DNA of 64,000 nucleotides from contig CAZTJR010000013.1 of assembly GCA_964613795.1 (NCBI GenBank), positions 1-64,000 on the forward strand, in the 5' to 3' direction. Both the position numbers and the translations under genes were made by a program. This document shows positions 1 to 8,998 of the stretch, in pieces. This stretch comes from Chromatocurvus sp964613795 (GTDB lineage Bacteria; Pseudomonadota; Gammaproteobacteria; Pseudomonadales; Halieaceae). The notes beneath the pieces were generated by a model. The model had not been told where the DNA came from, made no database searches, and saw nothing but the letters and a program-made list of their open reading frames with translations. Positions within the stretch are counted from its first letter, which is position 1. Each line of letters begins with the position of its first letter.

Positions 1-1
1 C

Positions 2-187
2 ACAGAAAACCTCTGCCTGAAGGTGCAGGATAGCGGATCAGGTATTCCGCAGGGAATTATTACTGAGCAGCCCGGGCTCAGTCTGGTACGGCAGATCGTG
101 GATCACTACCGTGGCGTTATGGAAATTGCCACTCTAAGTGGCACTTCGATAACAATCACTTTGGACATGTCTGCCGCGACCCGATAA
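2..187 (+). CDS. Sensor histidine kinase, C-terminal fragment (partial at window edge)
   Basis: The open frame enters from the left edge and stops with TAA at 185-187, giving 61 residues. It shows the end of a GHKL (HATPase_c) ATP-binding domain. DSGSGIP near residue 10 fits the G1 box. LSLVRQIVDHYRG near residue 30 fits the G2/F region that follows the ATP lid. The closing GTSITITLDM is the usual last beta strand. The upstream part, including the H-box and any sensor domain, lies outside the window, so the signal sensed is unknown. A kinase ending straight after HATPase_c, with no receiver domain, suggests a separate response regulator further upstream. The family call is firm; substrate and partner cannot be read. 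Confidence 0.8.
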   Translation, partial: TENLCLKVQDSGSGIPQGIITEQPGLSLVRQIVDHYRGVMEIATLSGTSITITLDMSAATR

Positions 188-196
188 CCATCTTCG

Positions 197-955
197 CTAT
201 GAACCGCGAAACTGCGGTTGTCGTTTTTCGGCAATAGCAGCAAACCCTTCTGCGAGATCTGCCGACTCCGCGCATGTCTGAGATAAGCGCGCGATGTCGT
301 CCTGATTGACCCCCGTTTTCCCCACCTGCTGAATAATGGACTTCATTGCGGTCACGGCGAGCGGCGCCAACCCCGCCAGACGTTCAGCGTAGCGATCCAC
401 GGTCTCGTGAAACTGGGTGGGCATGACGAGATGATCCAGCAAGCCTGCCTGAAACATTTCATCCGCGGTGAACGTCTCGGCGGCCACCAGAACGCGCTTG
501 GCCATAGTAACGCCCAACTTTTCTACAATGCGTTCAATTCCCCTTGGTGGATAGCACAGCCCGATAGAGGCAGCGGGCACCCGCATGGTGATGCCCTCCA
601 TCCCGATACGAAAATCACAGCTCAGCGCCAGCTCAACACCACCACCGAAAACATCGCCGTTCACGGCACAAATCGTAGGGATAGTCAGCGCTGCGAACGC
701 GTCGGTCATCGTTTGGTAATCTTCCCCACTGATCGCTCCGCTCTTCAATTCTCCCAGCGACGCGCCTGCGCAGAATGTCTTGCCGCCTGCACCAGTGAGC
801 AGGAGCACCCGCGTCTCCGATTCCGACGTGACGGCGGCAAGTGCAGCGTGTATGAGGTCGAACTCCTTCTTGCCCAGTGAGTTGTGCTTGTCGGGGTTAT
901 TCAGTGTCAATGTCCCGACATGCCCATATGATTCGTAAGAAATGGTATTAGTCAT
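197..955 (-). CDS. Enoyl-CoA hydratase/isomerase (crotonase) family protein
   Basis: This 252-residue protein has the normal crotonase length. FCAGASLGEL (61-70) matches the oxyanion-hole loop and GGGVELALSCDF (104-115) the second signature. Glu108 lies where true hydratases have their first catalytic Glu. The second catalytic Glu, normally in a PE motif, appears as Ala in VPAASIGL (126-133). The protein may therefore be an isomerase, a thioester hydrolase or another crotonase rather than a classical hydratase. It converges on the tail of the kinase and is divergent from tag. It sits near acyl-CoA genes, so a role in acyl-CoA turnover is likely, but the substrate is not readable. Confidence 0.85.
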   Translation of the reverse strand: MTNTISYESYGHVGTLTLNNPDKHNSLGKKEFDLIHAALAAVTSESETRVLLLTGAGGKTFCAGASLGELKSGAISGEDYQTMTDAFAALTIPTICAVNGDVFGGGVELALSCDFRIGMEGITMRVPAASIGLCYPPRGIERIVEKLGVTMAKRVLVAAETFTADEMFQAGLLDHLVMPTQFHETVDRYAERLAGLAPLAVTAMKSIIQQVGKTGVNQDDIARLSQTCAESADLAEGFAAIAEKRQPQFRGS

Positions 956-1059
956 TGGTAACCCCGCGCCTATTGAGAATATTCTGGCACAAGGGAAGGA
1001 TCTCCGCTACGCGCGCAATGCCGTGACCGGAACAGCCACTTACTAAGACAGGAGCAGGA

Positions 1060-1680
1060 ATGCAGACGAATCAGCCGGCGGTGAAGCGTTGCGAATGGTG
1101 CGGCAACGACCCGGATTATATGCGTTACCATGATGAGGAGTGGGGGGTTCCACAGCGAGACAACCAGCGCCTTTTCGAATTCCTTATTCTGGAAGGCGCC
1201 CAGGCCGGTCTTTCCTGGATCACAATTCTGCGCAAACGCGAGGGCTACAGAGCAGTATTCGACGGCTTCAACCCGGAAAGTCTGGCTGTATGGCCGGACA
1301 GCACGGTCGAGGAAGCCCTGCAATCTCCCCTGATCATCCGGAATCGCCTGAAGGTCAACTCGGTCAGACAGAATGCGCGCGCGGTCATGACACTTCGCGA
1401 GTCGGGAATGACGCTGCGCGACTACCTTTGGCATTTTGTAGATGATGAACCGCTGGTCAATCGTTGGCACCGCGCAAGCGACGTACCGGCGTTAACGGCG
1501 CTTTCAACCAGCATCAGTAAGGACATGAAGAAACGCGGCTTTAGTTTTGTCGGGCCAACCATCATGTATGCATTTATGCAGGCCACTGGCATGGTAAATG
1601 ACCATATCACCAGCTGCTTCAGGCACCCTGACAACGCCCAGGACGCCCGACAAGCAGCCAGTGCCGGGCATTCGCGCTAG
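1060..1680 (+). CDS. tag: DNA-3-methyladenine glycosylase I
   Basis: Tag removes 3-methyladenine from alkylated DNA by cutting the N-glycosidic bond, the first step of base excision repair. The 206-residue protein aligns along its length with E. coli Tag. The zinc ligands are recognisable as Cys11 and His24 near the N-terminus and the His and Cys in NDHITSCF near the end. The base-pocket motif ILEGAQAGLSW (43-53) supplies Glu45 and Trp53, and Tyr23 precedes the first His as in the family. About 20 extra residues follow the last Cys. An AGGAG-like ribosome site lies just before the ATG. It stands alone between a divergent crotonase gene and a TetR gene on the same strand. Confidence 0.95.
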   Translation: MQTNQPAVKRCEWCGNDPDYMRYHDEEWGVPQRDNQRLFEFLILEGAQAGLSWITILRKREGYRAVFDGFNPESLAVWPDSTVEEALQSPLIIRNRLKVNSVRQNARAVMTLRESGMTLRDYLWHFVDDEPLVNRWHRASDVPALTALSTSISKDMKKRGFSFVGPTIMYAFMQATGMVNDHITSCFRHPDNAQDARQAASAGHSR

Positions 1681-1768
1681 ACAAAGCCAAAAATAATACT
1701 TAAAGTTGGAATTTCTGACCTGAAAGTTAACGCGCGTCTGGCGCGGCTTTCCTCAACCCTGGGGCTCC

Positions 1769-3079
1769 ATGACTGACGTCAACGATCTTCCTGAAAGACG
1801 GCGCATGCCCTTTAACCGGCAGGCTCAGCACGATGCAAAGCGTATTGCCATACTGTCACAGGCGGCCCGGCTGTTTAACGGCAAGGGGTCCAGAGCCACC
1901 ACGCTGCAGGATATTGCCGCAAGTCTCGGCCTGACCAAAACAAGCCTGTACTACTACGTGAAAACCAAGGAAGAGCTAATCTACCAGTGCTACATGGCTG
2001 CTCTGGACAGGCAGCATGAAACCCTCGACGCCATTGAGCGCGAACACAATCAGCCCTTCGACCGCCTCGCCGCATTTCTGATTCAGCAATTCCACAACTG
2101 GTCAGCGGCCGCTAACGGGCGTGATAGTCATCAGGCGGCGCTTCTTGAAATCGCATCACTGAAGAGCCCGCACCGACAAACCGTAGAAGACAGATACATA
2201 GCCCTCTTCAAGCGTTTGCGGGGTTATTTACACCAGGGCATGTCCGAAGGCTCTCTGCGTCAGTGCGATGCCACATCGACAACCCGTGCCATTCTTGGAT
2301 CAATAGACTGGGTTTTTCACTGGCTGCACGATGTGCCCGAGGATCAGGTCGACGCTATTGCACAGCAGGCCATTGAAATCATTGGGCATGGCCTCTACGC
2401 GGGCAGTCATGACTACGCCCACTCATACGGTATCGCCCCGATAGACGCCGATCTGCCGGTTCCCGGTTTCAACCGCGACGAGCAGAATCGGCTCAAGCAG
2501 GAAGCCTTTTACAAGGCGGGTACCTGGTTCTTCAATCGAAAGGGTTTCAATGGCGCGTCACTGGATGAAATCGCCGACTACCTGAACGTTTCGAAGGGCG
2601 CCTTCTATTATCACATACGCAATAAGGAAGACCTGCTCTACCAATGCTATAACTATTCCCTGGACATCCTCGCTCATGTCTACGACCGGGCCGAAGCGGG
2701 CGACGGCTCGGGGATGCAGAAAATAGAGCAGACAAGCCGGCAGATCTTTTACATTCAGAACTCCAACCTGGGCCCACTGATCCGGTACAACACGATTACG
2801 GCGCTACCCAAGGAACGGCGCAAGCGTATCCTGGCCAGGACCGATGCCATTAACGATCGCTTTGTCGAATTCATCCACCAGGGGATGAAGGATGGCAGCA
2901 TACGGCGTATCAACCCCATGGTCGCCCGCAACCTTCTCGCCGGTGCCGTTAACGCATCGATGGAAATAACACTATGGCGACGGGTTGATGACATTGACCG
3001 TGCAGCGCTGGATTACTTCGATGTTTTCTATAACGGCATTCTCAATCGGACAGACAGCAGGATGGAAGTTGCACAATGA
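1769..3079 (+). CDS. Tandem TetR/AcrR-family regulator with two complete repressor modules
   Basis: Most TetR repressors are about 200 residues with one N-terminal HTH. This protein is 436 residues with two. HTH 1 spans roughly 25-75, with LQDIAASLGLTKTSLYYYVK as its core. HTH 2 spans roughly 240-292, with LDEIADYLNVSKGAFYYHIR. Each is followed by a ligand-binding-type helical region. The chain therefore probably folds like a TetR dimer made from one polypeptide. Its TGA overlaps the ATG of the acyl-CoA thioesterase gene by four bases, so the two are translationally coupled. The simplest reading is a regulator that senses acyl-CoA or fatty acid and controls its own operon. The ligand is inferred from context only. 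Confidence 0.9.
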   Translation: MTDVNDLPERRRMPFNRQAQHDAKRIAILSQAARLFNGKGSRATTLQDIAASLGLTKTSLYYYVKTKEELIYQCYMAALDRQHETLDAIEREHNQPFDRLAAFLIQQFHNWSAAANGRDSHQAALLEIASLKSPHRQTVEDRYIALFKRLRGYLHQGMSEGSLRQCDATSTTRAILGSIDWVFHWLHDVPEDQVDAIAQQAIEIIGHGLYAGSHDYAHSYGIAPIDADLPVPGFNRDEQNRLKQEAFYKAGTWFFNRKGFNGASLDEIADYLNVSKGAFYYHIRNKEDLLYQCYNYSLDILAHVYDRAEAGDGSGMQKIEQTSRQIFYIQNSNLGPLIRYNTITALPKERRKRILARTDAINDRFVEFIHQGMKDGSIRRINPMVARNLLAGAVNASMEITLWRRVDDIDRAALDYFDVFYNGILNRTDSRMEVAQ

Positions 3080-3936
3080 GTTACCAAGATATGGACCAGC
3101 TGCTACGGTATTTGCAGGTTGAGCGCATTGACCGTTATCTGTTTACCGGCAGCAGCCCGGAGCGACCAAGTCGCATTTTTGGTGGACAAGTGCTGGCCCA
3201 GTCGCTCAATGCGGCCATACGCTCGGTTGAAGGCGACCGCACTGCCCACTCAATGCATGCCTATTTTCTGCGTCCCGGAAACCCAAAGAAACAGATTGTC
3301 TTTGAGGTGGACCCTATCCGGGATGGCCGCAGTTTCGCCACACGCCGCGTTGTTGCAAAACAGGATGGCCTGGCCATCTTCAACACCTCAGTGTCGTTTC
3401 AGTTCGATTGTCCCGGTCTTGAGCACCAGGCGCCGATGCCGGACGCTCCGGCCCCGGAAACCCTGCAAACAGACGAAGAGTTCATGGAAGAACTGAGAAA
3501 GCAGGACCCGCAGCGTTACAGCTCGCCGCTGGCGCCGGCCATCGAAAGACGGGTTGTCTCGCGGCGCGACTACCGGAATCCGACACCCGTGGAGCCGCGT
3601 CAGATGGCCTGGTTCCGCGCACCGTCCTCGCTTGGCGCGAATCCGGCTATGCACCAGGTTATTCTCGCCTTCATGTCGGATTTCGCGCTGCTTGGCGCGG
3701 CTCTGCTACCGCACCCGTATACCGTGCACAGCGAGGGTATGCAGGTCGCCAGCCTGGATCATGCAATCTGGTTTCATCGAGCCGCCCGCACCGACGACCA
3801 CCTGCTCTATGCACTTGACAGTCCAAATGCCAGTGGCAGCCGCGGTTTCAGTCGCGGACAGTTTTTTACCCGCGAGGGACTGCTGGTGGCCTCGACGGCC
3901 CAGGAATCGCTGGTTCGACTGCGTAGTGAATCCTGA
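3076..3936 (+). CDS. tesB: Acyl-CoA thioesterase II
   Basis: TesB hydrolyses medium- and long-chain acyl-CoA to free fatty acid and CoA. The 286-residue length and double hot-dog layout fit. RIFGGQVLAQSLNAA (about 33-47) and HSMHAYFLRPGNP (about 58-70) are strong N-terminal signatures. SLDHAIWFHR carries the Asp and SLVR with the preceding Gln-Glu the distal Gln of the Asp/Thr/Gln catalytic set. Its start codon overlaps the stop of the tandem TetR gene (ATGA), so it is co-expressed with that regulator. It converges on a histidine-phosphatase gene 10 bp downstream. It may drain excess acyl-CoA when the beta-oxidation genes nearby are active; that last point is inference. Confidence 0.93.
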   Translation: MSYQDMDQLLRYLQVERIDRYLFTGSSPERPSRIFGGQVLAQSLNAAIRSVEGDRTAHSMHAYFLRPGNPKKQIVFEVDPIRDGRSFATRRVVAKQDGLAIFNTSVSFQFDCPGLEHQAPMPDAPAPETLQTDEEFMEELRKQDPQRYSSPLAPAIERRVVSRRDYRNPTPVEPRQMAWFRAPSSLGANPAMHQVILAFMSDFALLGAALLPHPYTVHSEGMQVASLDHAIWFHRAARTDDHLLYALDSPNASGSRGFSRGQFFTREGLLVASTAQESLVRLRSES

Positions 3937-3946
3937 GCACCCTGAA

Positions 3947-4504
3947 CTAATTGACCACGGTTTCCATTGCGCGCCCGAGGGCCCGCAACGTCAGCTGGCC
4001 GTCGGTCAGCTGAATCTCGGTTACAGACCCGTTGTCGGGCCAGAATGACAGCGTGCGATCCGACCCCTGAATATGGCCCACCACGGCATTGATTACGAGA
4101 AAGTGGGTGAAGATCACGGTGGGCGCTGACGTGGCATGCAGCGCATCAAGAAGCCGCTGTCGCCAATGCATAAGCGTTTCCGGCTGCCCTGTCCAGGACT
4201 CCCGCATGAACGCGCGCAGCCACTCGCGCCTGTCGCTCAGGGGCACCGGTGCAGGAATTTCCCGGTATGACTCTGAAACAGATAGATCAACCCCCATGCG
4301 GCGCGCCAGCGGCTCCGCCGTTTGCAGGGCACGCGCCAATGGACTGCTCAATAGCGCAGTCCCCGGCCCCAGTCGTGTCGCCAGCTCGACCGCGCATTCA
4401 TCAGCCTGCCGATGACCGAGCTCGCTGAGACCGGGGTCGGCAGACTGACCCCAATGCGCTTGCGCTTCACCGTGGCGCACCAGAAAAACAGGAATAGAGG
4501 ACAT
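3947..4504 (-). CDS. Histidine phosphatase superfamily protein (short)
   Basis: The 185-residue protein opens with VFLVRHGEAQAH, whose RHG (10-12) carries the phospho-accepting His of the phosphoglycerate-mutase-like fold. SELGHRQADECA and SSPLARALQTAEPLA follow in the expected order. FTHFLVINAVVG supplies the second catalytic His. This size fits SixA- or CobC/GpmB-like phosphatases; the substrate cannot be told. It is the last gene of a minus-strand run and starts four bases after the preceding phosphatase gene ends. Two different phosphatases of the same fold side by side, downstream of aceK, is unusual but their joint role is unknown. Confidence 0.85.
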   Translation of the reverse strand: MSSIPVFLVRHGEAQAHWGQSADPGLSELGHRQADECAVELATRLGPGTALLSSPLARALQTAEPLARRMGVDLSVSESYREIPAPVPLSDRREWLRAFMRESWTGQPETLMHWRQRLLDALHATSAPTVIFTHFLVINAVVGHIQGSDRTLSFWPDNGSVTEIQLTDGQLTLRALGRAMETVVN

Positions 4505-4508
4505 CGGC

Positions 4509-5216
4509 TTACCGGTAGGTCACGAGCGATTCACCGTTTTGCTGACCGAGAACCCTGAGAAACGAGCAGTCATTGAAGTATGACAGCGAGACACGGTCGG
4601 CACTGTAAAAAAGCTGTGTCACGGAGCAGTTGAACACCGGCTCATAGAATTGGTAGACGTCGCAATCCGCGGCACCCAGCACGTGAGCCACCATAGTCGC
4701 TATCGTTCCGCCGGAGGTGAAAACCGCAATGGTCTTGCCGCTGCCCTGCGCCAGCATGATGTCGCGCAGGGCAGCTCGAACCGCGTCGCCGTAGTCCTGC
4801 CAGCTCTGTATCCCCGTGGCATCGCATTGCGGCGATACCCAGTGGTTGAATACCGCCGCAATGACTTTCTGGTAATCCTTGCTTGAGGACAGTCCCCGGT
4901 CTACCACCGCTCGCAGCGCCGGATCGGTATCCAGCAGTCGTGGCAACAACTCGCGGATGTGTTCATCATTGCGCACTTCGTCAAGGCGGGCATCGACCTG
5001 CAGCGGAACGGCGTCCGAATGCGCCGCAAGCGCGAGTTCTGCAGTGTCCCGCTGCCGTCGCAGCTGACCGCAGTACGCGGCATCCAGCCGGATACCGGCA
5101 TCCCTGAAATACTCACCGAGCCGTGTCGCCTGCAGGCGCCCCGTGTCGGACAGATTGTCATAGTCATCTGCGCCGAACGACGCCTGACCATGGCGAATAA
5201 CGTAGATAGTTGCCAT
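4509..5216 (-). CDS. Histidine phosphatase superfamily protein (long)
   Basis: The 235-residue protein begins MATIYVIRHGQASF, with the RHG catalytic motif at residues 8-10, followed by NLSDTGRLQATRLGEYF, a classic family block. VFTSGGTIATMVAHVLG near residue 170 is where the second catalytic His normally sits. Here the motif starts TSGGT, typical of the phosphoglycerate-mutase-like group in which that first position varies. Its ATG shares one base with the aceK stop codon at 5216, so it is probably translated from the aceK message. The partner phosphatase gene follows four bases later. The natural substrate is unknown. Confidence 0.85.
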   Translation of the reverse strand: MATIYVIRHGQASFGADDYDNLSDTGRLQATRLGEYFRDAGIRLDAAYCGQLRRQRDTAELALAAHSDAVPLQVDARLDEVRNDEHIRELLPRLLDTDPALRAVVDRGLSSSKDYQKVIAAVFNHWVSPQCDATGIQSWQDYGDAVRAALRDIMLAQGSGKTIAVFTSGGTIATMVAHVLGAADCDVYQFYEPVFNCSVTQLFYSADRVSLSYFNDCSFLRVLGQQNGESLVTYR

Positions 5217-6991
5217 CAGGCAGTCTGCCTCAATATTGCAGGTTCGCGGGGAAAGCTCAGGCGGCGGCGATACGGATAGAAGGACGCCACGAAACCGCCG
5301 CGAATTTTCTCCTGCAGATCCTGCCAGAAAGCGGCCTGGTAAATATCGCTGTGCCGACTGTCGAAGGCCTCTCTTGCGCGGCGGTTTCCCGAGAAGAACA
5401 GGCGAAACTCCTCAGGGAAAATATCGTTCGGCGCAACGGAATACCAGGGCTGGCTGGCCATTTCCTCAGCCTCGTTGCGCGGTTTGGGGATTTCCCGGAA
5501 ATTGCACTCTGTCAGCGGGACAATCTCGTCGTAATCATAGAACACCACCCGCCCATGGCGGGTTACACCAAAGTTCTTCAACAGCATGTCACCCGGAAAG
5601 ATATTCGCCGACGCGAGCTGCTTGATGGCGTTGCCATACTCGTCCATGACGTCGTTCACCTGCTCGTCAGTGGCATCCTGAAGATACAGATTGAGCGGTG
5701 TCATACGCCGCTCAACGTACACGTGCTTGACGATAAGCGCACGGCCGCGCTCTTCGATCAGCGAGGGTGCCACCTTGTACAGCTCGTCCATAAGCTCGTC
5801 GGAAAAGCGATCGCGCGCGAAGGCGAGATTACTGAACTCCTGCGTGTCCGCCATGCGCCCGGCGCGGTCCCAACGCTTCACCAGCCGGTATTTTTCCTTG
5901 ACCTGCTCGCGCGTCATTTCCTTCGGAGGCGTGAAGCGATCCTTGATGATCTTGAACACAAAGTCGTACGAGGGCAGCGTGAACACGCTCATGACCATGC
6001 CCTTGATGCCCGGTGCGATAATGAACTGATCGCTGGTCATGTCCATATGCCGCCGCGCACAGCGGTGGTAATAGGTTTTACCGTGCTTGTTGTAGCCCAT
6101 GGCGCTGTAGATTTCAGAAATGGGCTTGGCCGGCATGAGCTGCTGCAGGAAAATCACGTACTGGGACGGAATGGAGGCATCAACCATGAAATAGGTGCGG
6201 GTAAAGCTGAACACCACGCTGACCCGGTCGGCACCGAACAAGACGGTATCCACATAGACAGCCCCCGCCTCGTTATGAAGGACCGGAAGGACGAAAGGCA
6301 TGCGATGCTCACCGGCGCAGATGCGGCCAACAATGTAGGCGCCTTTATTGCGAAAGAAGTGATGCTCCAGTACTTCCATGCGCACCGCATCACCGGACAG
6401 ATCCATGCGCGGTGGCACCAGTAAGGTCTTTACCGCATCAACGATATGGCCCACATCGCGCGCCTTGTCCTCGTAGGGAATGGCAAAGGCGTAGTCATCC
6501 AGCAGACGATCGAAAACCGCCCGGAAATCACACTCTGGCGTCACGTGATAGCTGCGAAGTACCTTGCTGACATCAGAGGTCGGCATGTCGGCCTGGGGCG
6601 AGAAAACAAAGGCGAATTCCTCGCGTATCTGCTCGTGGTTGAACACCGCGCAGTACACCGAGTTGAAAAATGTCTCGGCAATCTCGAAGTTGTTATGGCC
6701 CCGGACCAGCTCAGCGTACACGCGTTTGGCATCGCGCCAGAAGTCCGGGTTCGTCAGCTGGTCGCCCGCCACCAGACGCACAAAGACAAGCACTTTTCTG
6801 ACTTTTTCCTTGTACAGATCGATGCGCTCGGTCGACGTTCGCTGGACACCGAGCCAGTCGGCGTTCTCGAAGCGGGTGCGCGCTGCCAGCGTAATGTTCT
6901 GGAAATCGGCAAAGTAGGATTCAAAGCCGTTGAGGATAATACGGGCAAAACGTTCACGGCGTTCCACGGCAGCCTCTGGGAGTTGTGACAC
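5216..6991 (-). CDS. aceK: Isocitrate dehydrogenase kinase/phosphatase
   Basis: AceK phosphorylates and dephosphorylates isocitrate dehydrogenase and so sets the split between the TCA cycle and the glyoxylate shunt. At 591 residues it has the expected length. NGFESYFADFQNITLAARTR near residue 22 is the family N-terminal block. The regulatory domain fills the first half and the kinase/phosphatase domain the second, with VYVERRMTPLNLYLQ and NFGVTRHGRVVFYDYDE containing the metal-binding Asp. In enteric bacteria aceK follows aceBA. Here it lies between an SDR and two histidine phosphatases, downstream of acyl-CoA dehydrogenases, so it seems coupled to fatty-acid use. The stop overlaps the next gene. 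Confidence 0.97.
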   Translation of the reverse strand: MSQLPEAAVERRERFARIILNGFESYFADFQNITLAARTRFENADWLGVQRTSTERIDLYKEKVRKVLVFVRLVAGDQLTNPDFWRDAKRVYAELVRGHNNFEIAETFFNSVYCAVFNHEQIREEFAFVFSPQADMPTSDVSKVLRSYHVTPECDFRAVFDRLLDDYAFAIPYEDKARDVGHIVDAVKTLLVPPRMDLSGDAVRMEVLEHHFFRNKGAYIVGRICAGEHRMPFVLPVLHNEAGAVYVDTVLFGADRVSVVFSFTRTYFMVDASIPSQYVIFLQQLMPAKPISEIYSAMGYNKHGKTYYHRCARRHMDMTSDQFIIAPGIKGMVMSVFTLPSYDFVFKIIKDRFTPPKEMTREQVKEKYRLVKRWDRAGRMADTQEFSNLAFARDRFSDELMDELYKVAPSLIEERGRALIVKHVYVERRMTPLNLYLQDATDEQVNDVMDEYGNAIKQLASANIFPGDMLLKNFGVTRHGRVVFYDYDEIVPLTECNFREIPKPRNEAEEMASQPWYSVAPNDIFPEEFRLFFSGNRRAREAFDSRHSDIYQAAFWQDLQEKIRGGFVASFYPYRRRLSFPREPAILRQTA

Positions 6992-6996
6992 AGGGC

Positions 6997-7788
6997 TCAG
7001 AGTGTAGGGTTACCGTACTTGCGACGCAATTTTCGCATGCCGCCAAGCCAGCGGTCGTAATTGTCGGTCTTGAGTTGCCGGTAGTCGGCGACTTCGCTGT
7101 GAGGCAGGATAAGAAACTGCTCCGCAGAGAGCCCCTCAATCACCGTGTCAGCCACCTGCTGTGCCGTCAGCACGCCATCGACGCCGGCCGTGCCCCCGTT
7201 TTCCACAGAGCCAATCATCCGCGTCGCCACCGCCTGAGGGCACAGACAGGACACCTTGATGCCATCATCACCGTGAGTGATCGCGAGCGCCTCGGCAAAA
7301 CCCACGGCTGCATGCTTTGTCGTGGAATAGGCCGCGTCACCAATCTGGTTGAGCAGACCCGCAGCAGAGGCGGTATTGAGGAAATACCCGCCGCCCCGCG
7401 CCATCATGCCCGGCAGGCAGGCACGCGCCGCGTAGACGTGCGCCATGACATGGATTTCCCACATGGCCTGCCAGGTGGCGTTGGCGGCCGAAGTGACGTG
7501 CCAGGGCTCTCCGTCACCCGCAATAATGCCGGCGTTGCTGCAGAACAGGTCGATGCCGCCGAACCGGTCCTCGACCTCGGCAACCATCCCGGCAATCTGG
7601 GCTTCGTCACGCACATCCAGCGCGTAGGCGACGCCGGAAATACTATCGGCGACGCCTTGTGCCGCATCCTGCTCCAGGTCCGCGACAACCACGGTCTTTG
7701 CACCTTCGGCGTGGAAACGTTCACATAAGGCCTTGCCAATGCCGTTACCGCCACCGGTGACAACCACCACCCTGTCCCTGACCTGCAT
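6997..7788 (-). CDS. Short-chain dehydrogenase/reductase (SDR)
   Basis: A classical SDR of 263 residues. TGGGNGIGKALC (about 11-22) is the NAD(P)-binding glycine motif. CSNAGI is the NNAG-type block and YSTTKHAAVGFAEAL provides the catalytic Tyr and Lys, with the Ser in NTASAAG upstream. An Asp after the second strand (VVADLEQ) favours NAD over NADP. It lies 33 bp after the short acyl-CoA dehydrogenase gene and six bases before aceK on the same strand. The setting suggests oxidation or reduction of a hydroxyacyl or steroid-type intermediate; the actual substrate is not readable. Confidence 0.9.
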   Translation of the reverse strand: MQVRDRVVVVTGGGNGIGKALCERFHAEGAKTVVVADLEQDAAQGVADSISGVAYALDVRDEAQIAGMVAEVEDRFGGIDLFCSNAGIIAGDGEPWHVTSAANATWQAMWEIHVMAHVYAARACLPGMMARGGGYFLNTASAAGLLNQIGDAAYSTTKHAAVGFAEALAITHGDDGIKVSCLCPQAVATRMIGSVENGGTAGVDGVLTAQQVADTVIEGLSAEQFLILPHSEVADYRQLKTDNYDRWLGGMRKLRRKYGNPTL

Positions 7789-7821
7789 TCCTTACCTCCC
7801 CGTCACCGAACGTCCCGCGTC

Positions 7822-8958
7822 TCAGTCAAAGTTCAAGGCATTGAACTGCGCCTGGTGGTAATCGCCATCGCCGAAGGTGGCGTTGATCATCATCAGGCGC
7901 TTGGCGTAATGGGCGATATCCATCTCGTCGGTCAGGCCCATGCCGCCGTGAAGCTGTATGGCCTCCGAATGCACATGTCGCCCCGCGCGGTCGAGCATTA
8001 CCTTGAGGGCGTGGATGTCACGCGCCGGGTCTTCATCTTCCTTTTCCAGCGTGCACACCGCGCGGTAAACCAGCGACTTGGTTTGCTCATAGGACATGAA
8101 GGTGTCGACCATGCGGTGCTGAAGGGCCTGGAAACTGCCGATGGCCACACCAAACTGCTCGCGCTGCTTGGTGTACTCAAGCGTTTTCGTGTTGAGCTGC
8201 CCCATGATACCCAGGCCTTCTGCCGCGAGCGCTACGCAGGCTTCCAGAACAACCCGCGAAATCACCGGGTAGGCCCTGTCCTTTTCACCGAGCAGTGCAT
8301 CAGCGGGCAGCCGCACGTCATTGAACACCAGATTGGCCGCACGCTGGCCATCCATCAGGGCGAAGGACATAGTGTCGATGCCCGCGGTGCCGGCGTCGAC
8401 GATGAACAGGCTGATGCCGTCCTCGTCGTACTGCTCGCCACTGGTGCGCGCAGCAACGATCACTGTATCGGCGTTGGCACCGTTATAGACAACAACCTTC
8501 TCACCGTTGAGGACATAGCCATCCCCATCGGACGTCGCCGTGGTCTTGACGTCGGCGAGCTCGTAACGGCTCTGCCGCTCGGTGAACGCGAAGGCCCCCA
8601 GGCACTTGCCTTCCACAATACGGGGGATGTAGGCCGCCTGCTGCTCGGCACTGCCCGCACGCTGCAGCAGACCGCCGAACAGGATCACGGTAGCGAAATA
8701 GGGCTCGAGGACCATGCCCTTGCCAAACTCCTCCATCATGACCATGACATCCACCGGGCCGCCACCGAAGCCGCCGTGCTCCTCGGCAAATGGCACGGAC
8801 AACCAGCCGAGCTCGGCGAAGGTCTGCCAGTGCTCTGCGCTCATGCCGGTATCGCTTGCCGCAATTTTGCGGCGGGCGTCGAAGCTGTAGTCGTCCTGAA
8901 TGAATCGCGCGACGCTATCGCGCAACATCACCTGTTCTTCTGAAAAATCAAAGTTCAT
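7822..8958 (-). CDS. Acyl-CoA dehydrogenase, short partner subunit type
   Basis: This 378-residue flavoprotein has the acyl-CoA dehydrogenase fold: an N-terminal helical domain from MNFDFSEEQVMLRDSVARFI, a central beta domain with GAFAFTERQSRYELADV, and a C-terminal helical domain ending LHGGMGLTDEMDIAHYAKRL. It lies 40 bp after a second, 392-residue dehydrogenase gene. Such unlike pairs are known in actinobacteria as alpha2beta2 acyl-CoA dehydrogenases acting on steroid side chains and other bulky acyl groups, with only one subunit fully catalytic. A heteromer with its neighbour is likely here. That is inference from layout, and the substrate is unknown. Confidence 0.9.
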   Translation of the reverse strand: MNFDFSEEQVMLRDSVARFIQDDYSFDARRKIAASDTGMSAEHWQTFAELGWLSVPFAEEHGGFGGGPVDVMVMMEEFGKGMVLEPYFATVILFGGLLQRAGSAEQQAAYIPRIVEGKCLGAFAFTERQSRYELADVKTTATSDGDGYVLNGEKVVVYNGANADTVIVAARTSGEQYDEDGISLFIVDAGTAGIDTMSFALMDGQRAANLVFNDVRLPADALLGEKDRAYPVISRVVLEACVALAAEGLGIMGQLNTKTLEYTKQREQFGVAIGSFQALQHRMVDTFMSYEQTKSLVYRAVCTLEKEDEDPARDIHALKVMLDRAGRHVHSEAIQLHGGMGLTDEMDIAHYAKRLMMINATFGDGDYHQAQFNALNFD

Positions 8959-8998
8959 GGTTTACCTCACAAAAACCTGGCGTTGCCGATTGCCGCAT

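Noticed and set aside
5210..6424. 404-residue plus-strand frame
   Set aside because: Antisense to aceK; no recognisable motif and no ribosome site.
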